Shown here: one piece after another, positions 46,346-54,052 of the stretch
How the letters are laid out: each line of letters starts with the position of its first letter
Position numbering within the stretch: position 1 is the first letter of the stretch
Assembly (NCBI GenBank): GCA_018401375.1
Contig: JAGYKR010000004.1
Coordinates: 62,001-126,000, forward strand
Source: Ilumatobacteraceae bacterium
GTDB lineage: Bacteria > Actinomycetota > Acidimicrobiia > Acidimicrobiales > Ilumatobacteraceae
Direction of reading: 5' to 3'
DNA length: 64,000 bases
The notes under the pieces: model-generated
Seen by the model: the letters and a program-made list of their open reading frames with translations, nothing else
The model's database searches: none
What the model was told of the DNA's origin: nothing
Translations under genes and position numbers: made by a program

Positions 46346-47584
46346 ATGGCTGTTGACCCGCACGTACTCGTGATCGTGTTGGCGGGAGGGGAGGGCAAAC
46401 GACTCCTGCCGTTGACCAATGACCGGGCTAAGCCCGCAGTGCCCTTTGGTGGTACTTACCGATTGATTGACTTCGCGCTCTCCAATTTTGCAAACGCCAG
46501 ATACCTGAAGATCGTGGTGCTCACCCAATACAAGAGCCACAGCCTCGACCGTCACATCAGCCAGACCTGGCGTTTCTCCCAGTTGCTCGATAACTACGTG
46601 ACCCCGGTTCCAGCGCAAATGCGTCGAGGGCCGCAGTGGTTCCAAGGCTCAGCCGACGCGATCTACCAAAACCTGAACCTGATCTACGACGAGAATCCCG
46701 ATGTGGTGTGTGTGTTCGGCGCTGACCACATCTACCGGATGGATCCCCGCCAGATGGTTGCCCAGCACATGGAGACCGATGCCGGTGTGACGGTGGCGGC
46801 CATTCCGGTCCCGCGCCATGAGGCGGTGGATTTTGGTGTGATCGAATCTGATGAGGCCGGCAAAATCATCCAATTCCACGAGAAATCCCTGAATCCGCCG
46901 ACCATGGATGGAGACCCCACCCGTTGTTTGGCGAGCATGGGCAACTACGTGTTTGATACGCAGACTCTGATCGATGTGGTCACCCCACATGAGCACCGTT
47001 ACACGGACCTCGGAAGCCATGTGATCCCGGCACTCACCGACGCCGGGGTGGCCCACGTGTACGACTTCAGCACCAATGAGGTGCCGGGACAAGATGAGCG
47101 CGAACGCGGCTATTGGCGCGATGTGGGCTCAATCGACTCCTACTTTTCGGCCAACATGGATCTGATCGCCCCTGTGCCGGTCTTTAACCTCTACAACGAC
47201 AAATGGCCGGTCTACACGAACCGGCGGGCTCTGCCCCCGGCCAAGGTCTCACGCGGGGTCGGGGGCGAACCGTCCTTTGTGGATGGGAGTCTGCTGTGCC
47301 AAGGATCGATCGTTTCCGGGGCCCACGTAGAGCGCTCAATCATCGGAACGGGGGCGTTTATCGACCACGATGCCCACGTCACCGAATCGATCATCTTCCC
47401 AGGTGTCCATGTCGGGCCGGGTGCGCGCCTGCACCGATGCATCATTGACAAAAACGTCATGGTGCCCGAGTGGTATCGCATCGGTCTCGATCGTGAGCAC
47501 GACGCTGCGAACTACACCATCAGCGAACAGGGGGTGGTGGTCATCGAAAAGGACCGCCGCCTCCCGCCGATGCCCAAGCGCTGA
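46346..47584 (+). CDS. glgC: Glucose-1-phosphate adenylyltransferase
   Basis: A 412-residue ADP-glucose pyrophosphorylase, the control step of glycogen synthesis. VLAGGEGKRLLPLTNDRAKPAVPFGG (nucleotide binding, catalytic Lys/Arg), YRLIDFALSNFANA, GSADAIYQNL, GADHIYRMD, HEAVDFGVIESD and a C-terminal left-handed beta-helix (GTGAFIDHDAHVTES, ERSIIG). Complete. It directly follows glgA; its last 44 bases overlap the convergent gene at 47541. Confidence 0.95.
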   Translation: MAVDPHVLVIVLAGGEGKRLLPLTNDRAKPAVPFGGTYRLIDFALSNFANARYLKIVVLTQYKSHSLDRHISQTWRFSQLLDNYVTPVPAQMRRGPQWFQGSADAIYQNLNLIYDENPDVVCVFGADHIYRMDPRQMVAQHMETDAGVTVAAIPVPRHEAVDFGVIESDEAGKIIQFHEKSLNPPTMDGDPTRCLASMGNYVFDTQTLIDVVTPHEHRYTDLGSHVIPALTDAGVAHVYDFSTNEVPGQDERERGYWRDVGSIDSYFSANMDLIAPVPVFNLYNDKWPVYTNRRALPPAKVSRGVGGEPSFVDGSLLCQGSIVSGAHVERSIIGTGAFIDHDAHVTESIIFPGVHVGPGARLHRCIIDKNVMVPEWYRIGLDREHDAANYTISEQGVVVIEKDRRLPPMPKR

Positions 47585-48494
47585 GCCGTAGCGCCTCGGC
47601 GAATAGACCGGCTCCGGTGAGTGGCTGGCTGCGTTGGGCAACGGCCCGACGCAGCAAAGACAGCATTGAAATCATCCCGAACCACTCGAGTTGGGCGGGA
47701 CTGTGAGTGGCCGGTGGAATCAAAACTGGTTCGCCATTGACTTCGATGCTCGGGGTCGGCATGAGTTCGGCCCGCACCACGCCAGAAGAGGAAGACATCT
47801 GCAGATCGTGGATCGTGGAGCGTCCCAGATGGCTGCCAACCACAACGCTGAGATGGGCGGTCCGGACACCTGCAGCGTTGAGCACCCCACCCCGCCACGT
47901 GGCTGTGGTCCCCGAACCACCCTGATCGGTGATGAGCGCTGAGTCCCAAGTGATCTGAGTTGTGTTGTCGAGAATCCGCAGGCTGAGAAGGGCTCGCATG
48001 AGGACCGCTGGAGCGAGCGACGCGATGACATTGCGCTCAGTGTGGGAGTCAAAAGGATGCAGACCGCGGGTTTCGAAACTGCTGAGTTGGCCGATCTCTC
48101 CCGCCTCGGTGAGCGCACCGGCAAAAACGGGTGCGTGAAGGAGTTCATCACCGTGGACAAGAGGTTGGCGGTGCTGATGGGCGATTCGTGCCACCTCATC
48201 TACTTCGTCTGGGTCCTCGGACCAGTTCCCGTCGGCGATGACGCCGTGACCCGCACTCAGCCAATCGCTGATTTCTGAGGCGGTGGCCCCGATGAGGACC
48301 ACCGCATCGACGATGTCGTTACCGAGACCTTCTCGCACGGGTGTCTCGAGGTCCAATGGCTGCACCCGCCAGCCAGCGAGCCGGGCTGCGGCGTCATAAG
48401 CCTGAGCCCGAGCGATGCTGAGAGGTCGCGCCCGTGCAGAAGGAGCAATGCGAATCGTCAAGGTCTCGGTGGCGGGTTCTGGCATCGTGCTCAC
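47541..48494 (-). CDS. Gfo/Idh/MocA-like protein without the usual catalytic lysine region
   Basis: A 317-residue protein whose N-terminal half looks like a Rossmann fold (IRIAPSARARPLSIARAQAY, DAVVLIGATASEISDWLSAGH) and whose second half resembles the Gfo/Idh C-terminal sheet (GEIGQLSSFETRG, THERNVI...SLAPAVLM, VNGEPVLIPP). The EKP motif with the catalytic Lys seems to be replaced by ADGNWSEDP, and the glycine-rich NAD loop is absent, so it may be a non-catalytic relative. Assignment rests on overall pattern. It follows the LLM gene (48524-49492) by 29 bases on the same strand. Confidence 0.55.
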   Translation of the reverse strand: MSTMPEPATETLTIRIAPSARARPLSIARAQAYDAAARLAGWRVQPLDLETPVREGLGNDIVDAVVLIGATASEISDWLSAGHGVIADGNWSEDPDEVDEVARIAHQHRQPLVHGDELLHAPVFAGALTEAGEIGQLSSFETRGLHPFDSHTERNVIASLAPAVLMRALLSLRILDNTTQITWDSALITDQGGSGTTATWRGGVLNAAGVRTAHLSVVVGSHLGRSTIHDLQMSSSSGVVRAELMPTPSIEVNGEPVLIPPATHSPAQLEWFGMISMLSLLRRAVAQRSQPLTGAGLFAEALRLSAWASAGGGGPFR

Positions 48495-48523
48495 CTGAAG
48501 GGTCGGGCCCGCATCTGAACTGC

Positions 48524-49492
48524 TCAGGTGCCGGTGAGTCGGGAGACCACCGGCGCGAAGTCGTCGATGTTCTCCTCACCAATGATCACGTAGCTCAAGC
48601 CCCACTGTTCGCGACGCTCCTGCAGTTTGTCGATGATGTGGTCCACGCTGCCGATGAGAGCGAACGGCGAGCTCTCGATCATCTCGGTGTCCACTGCAAG
48701 CATTTGGGCAAGGCCGGAAATCGTGCCGGCGGCATCATCGGTGATCGTGGCCATGAACACCCGGATGTTCATCTCTATCTCATCGATCCGGTGGCCGGCT
48801 GCTGAGCGTACGATCTGCACCTTGTCGTCTACCGCTTGAGCGGTCATCGTGGCAAAGGCCGCCGGCCCGACCTCGCCGGCAGTCAAGGTGGCGTTGATGC
48901 CAATGATGTCAGCCTCCCGGGCCGCGATCGACAGCACGCGCCGGCCGCCGCCGCCGATCAGTAGCGGGGGTCCGGGCTGTTGGACCGGGGCGGGGGTCGC
49001 GTCGTAGTTCGAGATCTGGTAGTGAGTGCCGTCGAAACTGAATGGTCCGGGTGCAAAACATCCCCGAAGGACGCTGATCGCCTCCTCGAATCGATCCACG
49101 CGAACCTTCGGGGAGTCGTAGGGGATTCCGGATTGCTGGTAGTCGGTGGCCATCCATCCGGCACCGAGCCCAACCTCAACGCGACCATCGCTGAGGAGGT
49201 CCATTGTCGCTAGTTCTTTGGCCAGCACCACGGGGTGTTTGTAGTCGTTGTCGAATACCAGTGCGCCCACTCGCAAGGTGGTGGTGGCGTCAGCGATCGC
49301 CTGCAGAGCTGGCATCGGAGCTAACTGCGGGGTGAAATGGTCAGGCATGGTCGCGGTGGAGTAGCCGAGGTCCTCGATACGGCGCGCCGTCGCCCGCCAG
49401 TGCACTGCGCTTGACAGCCCGGAAAGTTGTACCCCAAACCGAAACGGTCGGGTTCGCGAAGGTCCTGTGGGAGGTTGCTGCTCGGTGGACAT
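48524..49492 (-). CDS. LLM-class F420-dependent oxidoreductase (TIGR03621-like)
   Basis: A 322-residue luciferase-like oxidoreductase: RFGVQLSGLSSAVHWRATAR, DLGYSTATMPDHFTPQLAPMPAL, LRVGALVFDNDYKHPVVLAKEL, GRVEVGLGAGWMATDYQQSGI and GPPLLIGGGGRRVLSIAAREAD. The frame runs to 49621, but the ATG at 49490-49492 starts at conserved sequence and leaves 46 bases to the divergent penicillin-binding protein gene. Third LLM enzyme of the window and a likely user of FbiC-derived F420. Confidence 0.9.
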   Translation of the reverse strand: MSTEQQPPTGPSRTRPFRFGVQLSGLSSAVHWRATARRIEDLGYSTATMPDHFTPQLAPMPALQAIADATTTLRVGALVFDNDYKHPVVLAKELATMDLLSDGRVEVGLGAGWMATDYQQSGIPYDSPKVRVDRFEEAISVLRGCFAPGPFSFDGTHYQISNYDATPAPVQQPGPPLLIGGGGRRVLSIAAREADIIGINATLTAGEVGPAAFATMTAQAVDDKVQIVRSAAGHRIDEIEMNIRVFMATITDDAAGTISGLAQMLAVDTEMIESSPFALIGSVDHIIDKLQERREQWGLSYVIIGEENIDDFAPVVSRLTGT

Positions 49493-49538
49493 CGCCTGAC
49501 ACCGTAGCGCTACCCCTCCTCGGTAGGATGCGAACGTC

Positions 49539-51890
49539 GTGAAACCCGTTGGTTGGACCCTCCGAATGGCGCTGGTGATCCTGGCGGGTGCGCTGTTGAT
49601 CAGTTCGTCTTCGGTGGCCATCGCCCCACGGATCTGGCGGGTCGCTAACGCCCATCAGCAGGACCCGATTGTGCTCCCTGAGTTCCAGTCATTGGCTCAA
49701 CGGACCTATGTCTATGACATCGAGGGCAATGAAATCGGTGTCTTTGAACTGGAGAACTCCCAACCCATCAACCTGGCCGATGTGCCTGCAGATGTGATCC
49801 AAGCCTTCTTGTCGGTGGAGGACAACGAGTTCTGGACCCACCGTGGGGTCAATGTTCGCAGCCTGTTTCGAGCCACGCTGTCAAACTTCGCCTCCGATGC
49901 GCCCCAGCAAGGTGCCTCCACGATCACCATGCAGGTGGCAAAAAACGACTACTTGGCCGGCCTTGAGCGCGATGGTCGTTATAAGGCCTTGCAGATCGTT
50001 TACGCGATGCGTCTCGAACGTGAAATGACCAAAGAAGAAATCCTTGAGCGATATTTGAACACCGTCTACTTCGGTAACAACGCCTACGGGATCGCCGCCG
50101 CTGCGGAAACCTACTTTGGGAAGCGAGTGGCTGATTTGAGCCTCATCGAGGCGGCATTTTTGGCAGGTCTCGTGCGGTCGCCATCTGGATATGACCCGAT
50201 CTCCAACCCGGATCGCAGTCGGGCTCGGTTCCTGCAGGTGCTCGTCCGACTGCAATCAGATGGTCTGATCACCGAGGCGCAATCCGACGCTCTGGCCGAG
50301 GGACCCCAAGCCTTTGTGATCCCGGAACGGACCCAGTCGCTTCCGCAGCGTCAGGTAAACCGCACCTACTTCACCGAGGCGGTTCGTGATTACCTTTTGA
50401 ATCGTTCGAGCATCTTGGGTACGAGTTATCAAGAACGGTACAACCGATTGTTCCGGGGGGGGTTGCGGATCCACACCACCTTGGATCCCTACCTCCAACT
50501 CCATGCTTCGGACGCCCGCGATCTCTTACCGGACACTTTGCAAGGCTTTGATGCGGCACTGATTTCGCTCGATACGAGGACAGCGGCCGTTCGGGCGATG
50601 GTCGGAGGCCGTGGCTTCATTCCCGGCCAGCGCGAACTTAACCTCGCCCTCGCCCCGAGCCAAACCGGGTCATCGATCAAGATCTTTGTGCTCGCTGCGG
50701 CGATCTTGGCGGGGGCCGAGGACTATGACACGATCGACGGCCTGCGGGGGTGCGTACTGCCGAATCCGGGCAATGTGGACGAACCTACCTTCACCATCGA
50801 CGGGGGAGTGGAAGGCGGAGTCTTCACCCTGCGTGAACATTCGGCGCGCTCAATCAACTGCGCCTTCGCTCGACTCTCCCAAATCGTCGGTTTACACCGG
50901 GTGGTGGATCTGACCTATCGGATGTCGCAGTCCCCGTACCTCTATCGCGGTCAGCCGCGTTCCGAACGCCGACCGATTGAGCCCTTTGCGAGTTATGCCA
51001 CCGGTGCCAACGAGATGAGCACCATGGACATGGCCGCTGGGATGCAAACCATCGCCAATCGGGGTGAACATCACGATCCGTATTACATCGACTACATCGA
51101 AGACGCCGATGGCCGTCGGATTTATACCCATGTGGCAACAGGTACTCGGGTGCTGCCTGAAGGGGTGGCCGATCTGACCTTGAACATTTTGAAAGACACT
51201 TTGACCGACGGCACCGGCCGCGCCGAACTTGGCCGTTTCGCTCAGCAACGTCCCGCTGCGGGTAAGACGGGAACTCAGCAAGACAACACGGTGGCTACAT
51301 TCGTTGGTTCCACCCCCTACCTGACCACCGCAGTACTCGTCCGAGATCCGGCGCGCTACACCCCGATGCGCAACATCGCCGAGTTCCAAGCCGATGGTGT
51401 GCCCCGAGTCCAGGGTGGTACCTATCCAGCAAAGATCTGGGGTGCGTTCATGGAAAAGGCTCACCTCTTTGAGCCAGTAACCGACTGGAGTGCTCCACCG
51501 GGGCAACGGCGACCGCCTGCAGTGTTGTATCTCCCGGGCGTGGAATGTCTGTACGAACTCGTTCCGGTGGTGGAGGAGATCGATGATCCACTCGCCGGCC
51601 CGCCACGGGGAGGTCGACCCATCTCAACGACCACCACGATCCCTGATGGAACGGGTGACGGAAACGGTGACGCGCCCCCGTCGGCGACCACTTCGACGTC
51701 AACGACGTCAACTACGTCAACTACGTCAACTACGACTACCACCACCTTGCCGCCGCCCCAACTATCCTTGCTCCCTAGTGGCACAACCATCCCTCCCGAG
51801 ATCACCGATCCACGGGCTCCGCTACCTTCGGCCCCGGCTGGAACGACTGTCGGGCCCTGTCAGACCTCAGAGGAGCCTGTAAATGAATGA
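49539..51890 (+). CDS. Class A penicillin-binding protein (glycosyltransferase GT51 plus transpeptidase)
   Basis: A 783-residue bifunctional peptidoglycan synthase. Membrane anchor near residues 5-25, GT51 domain with SVEDNEFWTHRGVNVRSLFR (catalytic Glu near 93) and QGASTITMQVAKN, then transpeptidase with SSIK (near residue 378), SIN (about 437) and KTGT (about 574). The C-terminal tail (about residue 690 on) is Thr/Pro-rich low-complexity from a 9-base repeat, probably a wall-spanning linker. GTG start, divergent from the LLM gene. It overlaps the next gene by 8 bases. Confidence 0.95.
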   Translation: MKPVGWTLRMALVILAGALLISSSSVAIAPRIWRVANAHQQDPIVLPEFQSLAQRTYVYDIEGNEIGVFELENSQPINLADVPADVIQAFLSVEDNEFWTHRGVNVRSLFRATLSNFASDAPQQGASTITMQVAKNDYLAGLERDGRYKALQIVYAMRLEREMTKEEILERYLNTVYFGNNAYGIAAAAETYFGKRVADLSLIEAAFLAGLVRSPSGYDPISNPDRSRARFLQVLVRLQSDGLITEAQSDALAEGPQAFVIPERTQSLPQRQVNRTYFTEAVRDYLLNRSSILGTSYQERYNRLFRGGLRIHTTLDPYLQLHASDARDLLPDTLQGFDAALISLDTRTAAVRAMVGGRGFIPGQRELNLALAPSQTGSSIKIFVLAAAILAGAEDYDTIDGLRGCVLPNPGNVDEPTFTIDGGVEGGVFTLREHSARSINCAFARLSQIVGLHRVVDLTYRMSQSPYLYRGQPRSERRPIEPFASYATGANEMSTMDMAAGMQTIANRGEHHDPYYIDYIEDADGRRIYTHVATGTRVLPEGVADLTLNILKDTLTDGTGRAELGRFAQQRPAAGKTGTQQDNTVATFVGSTPYLTTAVLVRDPARYTPMRNIAEFQADGVPRVQGGTYPAKIWGAFMEKAHLFEPVTDWSAPPGQRRPPAVLYLPGVECLYELVPVVEEIDDPLAGPPRGGRPISTTTTIPDGTGDGNGDAPPSATTSTSTTSTTSTTSTTTTTTLPPPQLSLLPSGTTIPPEITDPRAPLPSAPAGTTVGPCQTSEEPVNE
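51695..51730 (+). repeat. Four tandem 9-base units in the PBP tail
   Basis: ACGTCAAC-type units (51695-51703, 51704-51712, 51713-51721, 51722-51730) encode a Ser/Thr run in the linker near the protein C-terminus. Length variation by slippage between strains would be expected. Confidence 0.8.
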
Positions 51891-52587
51891 GTTGTTGCTC
51901 GCCGTGCAAAGCGTGGACACCCAGATTGACCAGTTAACACATCGATTAGGGGTCTTGCCCGAACTCGTTGCGGCCAAACACAACCGACAGCAATTGCTGG
52001 TCTGGGAAGCTGAACAGCAACGGATGATGACCCGCACCGCAGAGTTGGAATCACAGGTGGAGTCCGCTGAGCAACAAGCGGCCGAACTCGATATGCACAA
52101 AATGCGGCTGTCGGGCCAACTCCGAACAGTGATCGCCCCGCGCGAGGCAGAAGCGCTTCAATCGGAGATGAAGACCCTGTCCGAGCGCCGCGATGCGCTC
52201 GACGAGCAGGAGCTTGACGCGATGGAGGAACTGAGCGAGCTTGAGATTCAGATGGCCGAACATGGCGAGCAGGAACCGGCCTTGCGCGAGATGATGGGTC
52301 TCGGCGATGAAGCTCTCGATCAGGTCCAAGCGGAAATCAAGGCCGAGGTGGAGACGCTGGCCGCACGGCGCACAGAACTGCGCGCCGAACTCCCCGCTGA
52401 GATCCTCGCTCGATACGACCATCTGCGCAGCAACCTCGGGGTGGCGGTGGCTCCATTGATCGGCCGACGCTGCGAGGGGTGCCATATGGATTTGTCGCCG
52501 GTGGAGGTGGACATCGTGAAGGCGGTGCCTGAAGGCCAACTGACCGAATGCCCTCAGTGCACCCGGATTCTGGTGCGCAAAGCCTGA
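51883..52587 (+). CDS. Coiled-coil zinc-ribbon protein (DUF164/HP0958-like)
   Basis: A 234-residue protein: a long coiled-coil hairpin (about residues 10-180, heptads such as LDEQELDAMEELSELEIQMA) and a C-terminal C4 zinc ribbon (CEGCHMDL ... CPQC). Actinobacterial members sit beside RNase H/phosphatase genes and have been linked to RNA or ribosome functions; exact role unsettled. Start overlaps the PBP stop by 8 bases, so translation is coupled. Confidence 0.88.
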   Translation: MNELLLAVQSVDTQIDQLTHRLGVLPELVAAKHNRQQLLVWEAEQQRMMTRTAELESQVESAEQQAAELDMHKMRLSGQLRTVIAPREAEALQSEMKTLSERRDALDEQELDAMEELSELEIQMAEHGEQEPALREMMGLGDEALDQVQAEIKAEVETLAARRTELRAELPAEILARYDHLRSNLGVAVAPLIGRRCEGCHMDLSPVEVDIVKAVPEGQLTECPQCTRILVRKA

Positions 52588-53090
52588 TGATCCTGTGGTC
52601 GGTTGGTACTGCTGTTGTGACGATCTGGTTCGTCTTTGGTGACCCCCGGTTTGATTACCGCTGGCTAGTCCTCGGCTCATTGGCACCTTTGGCCATTGAT
52701 ATGTGGACCGGAGGAGCATGGGTGATGCACAGCGTGATCATGAGCGTGGTGTTAATGACGGCGGTGATGCTTGGCACGATCGGTAGGCGCGCCGTGCGAA
52801 GATCCTTGCTCGGCCTGCCCCTCGGCACCTTTTTGTATCTTGTGTTCTCGGGGGCTTGGGCTGATCAAAACGTTTTCTGGTGGCCATTCAGTGGATGGGC
52901 CTCGGACTGGGGATCGTTGCCGATCATGGAGCGCGGTTGGTGGAATCTGCCTCTTGAGGTTGCCGGTGCTGCGATGCTGCTGTGGATTGCTCGGACCACG
53001 AAGTTGTCGGTGCGTTCCCAGCGCCTCGAGTTCTGGCGGACCGGACAGTTGCGTCTGCCGGTGAGCGTTAACGAGGACAGCAGATGCTGA
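52587..53090 (+). CDS. Integral membrane protein, possibly YdjM-like
   Basis: A 167-residue protein with about four membrane helices (ILWSVGTAVVTIWFVF, WLVLGSLAPLAIDMW, WVMHSVIMSVVLMTAVML, LLGLPLGTFLYLVFSGAWAD). GSLAPLAID and a conserved-looking WVMHS resemble the metal-dependent membrane hydrolase-like YdjM family, but the match is weak. The ATG overlaps the preceding stop by one base and the next gene by 7, in a four-gene unit. Confidence 0.7.
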   Translation: MILWSVGTAVVTIWFVFGDPRFDYRWLVLGSLAPLAIDMWTGGAWVMHSVIMSVVLMTAVMLGTIGRRAVRRSLLGLPLGTFLYLVFSGAWADQNVFWWPFSGWASDWGSLPIMERGWWNLPLEVAGAAMLLWIARTTKLSVRSQRLEFWRTGQLRLPVSVNEDSRC

Positions 53091-53668
53091 TTCTGGTGCG
53101 TCACGGACGAACCCCGGCGAATGCTGCAGGACTTTTGCAGGGCAGGCTCAATCAATCTCTTGATGAGGTGGGATATGAGCAGGCCGAACGGGTGGCGTCG
53201 GCGGTTCGCTCCTCGTTGGCTTCGGTGGACAAGGTGATTGCGAGCCCGCTCACCAGAGCGCAACAGACTGCATCGGCGTTCGGGTTACCGGTGCACACCG
53301 ATGAGCGCTGGCTCGAGATTTCCTACGGGGTCTACGAGGGAGTGGCGATGTCCAAGGTGCCCCGAGATGTCTGGCAGAACTGGCGTCAGGACCCGTACTT
53401 CGAACCCGAAGGTGGCGAGTCGATGTGGGCCATGGACCAAAGAGTGCGGGATGCCTGCCACGACCTGATGGAGGAAGCCAAAGAGGCCAATGTCGTGGTG
53501 GTCAGTCATGTCTCGCCGATGAAGTCCGCTGTTGCGTGGGCACTCGGAGTTGATCTCGGCATCTCGTGGCGAACGCATCTCGCCCAGGCCGCGGTGTGTC
53601 GGATCGAGGTCCGCGACTCAGGCCCAGTCCTTGTCTCGTTCAACGAGACTCCAGCCGCCGGAATGTGA
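53084..53668 (+). CDS. Histidine phosphatase family protein (phosphoglycerate-mutase-like)
   Basis: A 194-residue enzyme with the phosphohistidine motif LILVRHGRTPANAAG, the second conserved Arg in SPLTRAQQTA, the acid residue in WLEISYGVYEG, and the second His in VVVSHVSPMKSAVA. Members dephosphorylate small molecules such as alpha-ribazole phosphate, phosphoglycerate or glucosyl-phosphoglycerate; substrate unknown here. Neighbouring zinc-ribbon and phosphatase genes are commonly adjacent in actinobacteria. Ends inside the 3' end of the convergent gene. Confidence 0.9.
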   Translation: MLILVRHGRTPANAAGLLQGRLNQSLDEVGYEQAERVASAVRSSLASVDKVIASPLTRAQQTASAFGLPVHTDERWLEISYGVYEGVAMSKVPRDVWQNWRQDPYFEPEGGESMWAMDQRVRDACHDLMEEAKEANVVVVSHVSPMKSAVAWALGVDLGISWRTHLAQAAVCRIEVRDSGPVLVSFNETPAAGM

Positions 53669-53932
53669 CAGGGGCCTCACGGCCGTCTCAGAGTTTGGGC
53701 CATCAGGTGCGCGCACCACCCGGTTATAGGCCGTCATCATCCAAAAGACAGTGATTGCGATCGGTACCAAGTTGACCTCTCCACAGGGGATCGCCACGAT
53801 CGGCATGATCACACTCTCGACAAGGGCGTTGATTGTGCTCGTGACCGCAGCCCCGATGACGAAGGCCACTGCGAGGGCCAAAAGATTGTCGCGGCTGATG
53901 AAAACTTTGAACTCGGCGATGAAAGATCGCAT
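53618..53932 (-). CDS. Shortened MscL-family channel-like protein
   Basis: A 104-residue protein starting MRSFIAEFKVFISRDNLLAL, followed by AVAFVIGAAVTSTINALVESVIMPIV, the first helix and pore-lining part of the large mechanosensitive channel. The usual extracellular loop and first part of TM2 are missing: IPCGEVNLVPIAITVFWMM follows almost at once. The C-terminal tail (from about 75) has no MscL helix bundle and is antisense to the phosphatase 3' end. No frame change is needed to read it. A working minimal channel or decaying gene are both possible. Confidence 0.6.
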   Translation of the reverse strand: MRSFIAEFKVFISRDNLLALAVAFVIGAAVTSTINALVESVIMPIVAIPCGEVNLVPIAITVFWMMTAYNRVVRAPDGPNSETAVRPLSHSGGWSLVERDKDWA

Positions 53933-54052
53933 ATGGATCTGCTTTTCTGACGGGGTCCCCTCAGGGGTGGTTCGGACATGTCCCCGTGAACATGTCTAAT
54001 CTCGAGTCATGTCTACTCTTGCGACTCCCTCGATAAAGCGGATTTCGCAACG

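Noticed and set aside
49493-49621. Upstream extension of the LLM gene at 48524.
   Set aside because: It overlaps the GTG start region of the penicillin-binding protein gene and has no family similarity.
53940-54010. Inverted repeats (ACATGT ... ACATGT) and a GGGGTCCCC hairpin between the MscL-like and HNH genes.
   Set aside because: The pairs are short and no T run follows, so I could not distinguish an operator or terminator from chance.
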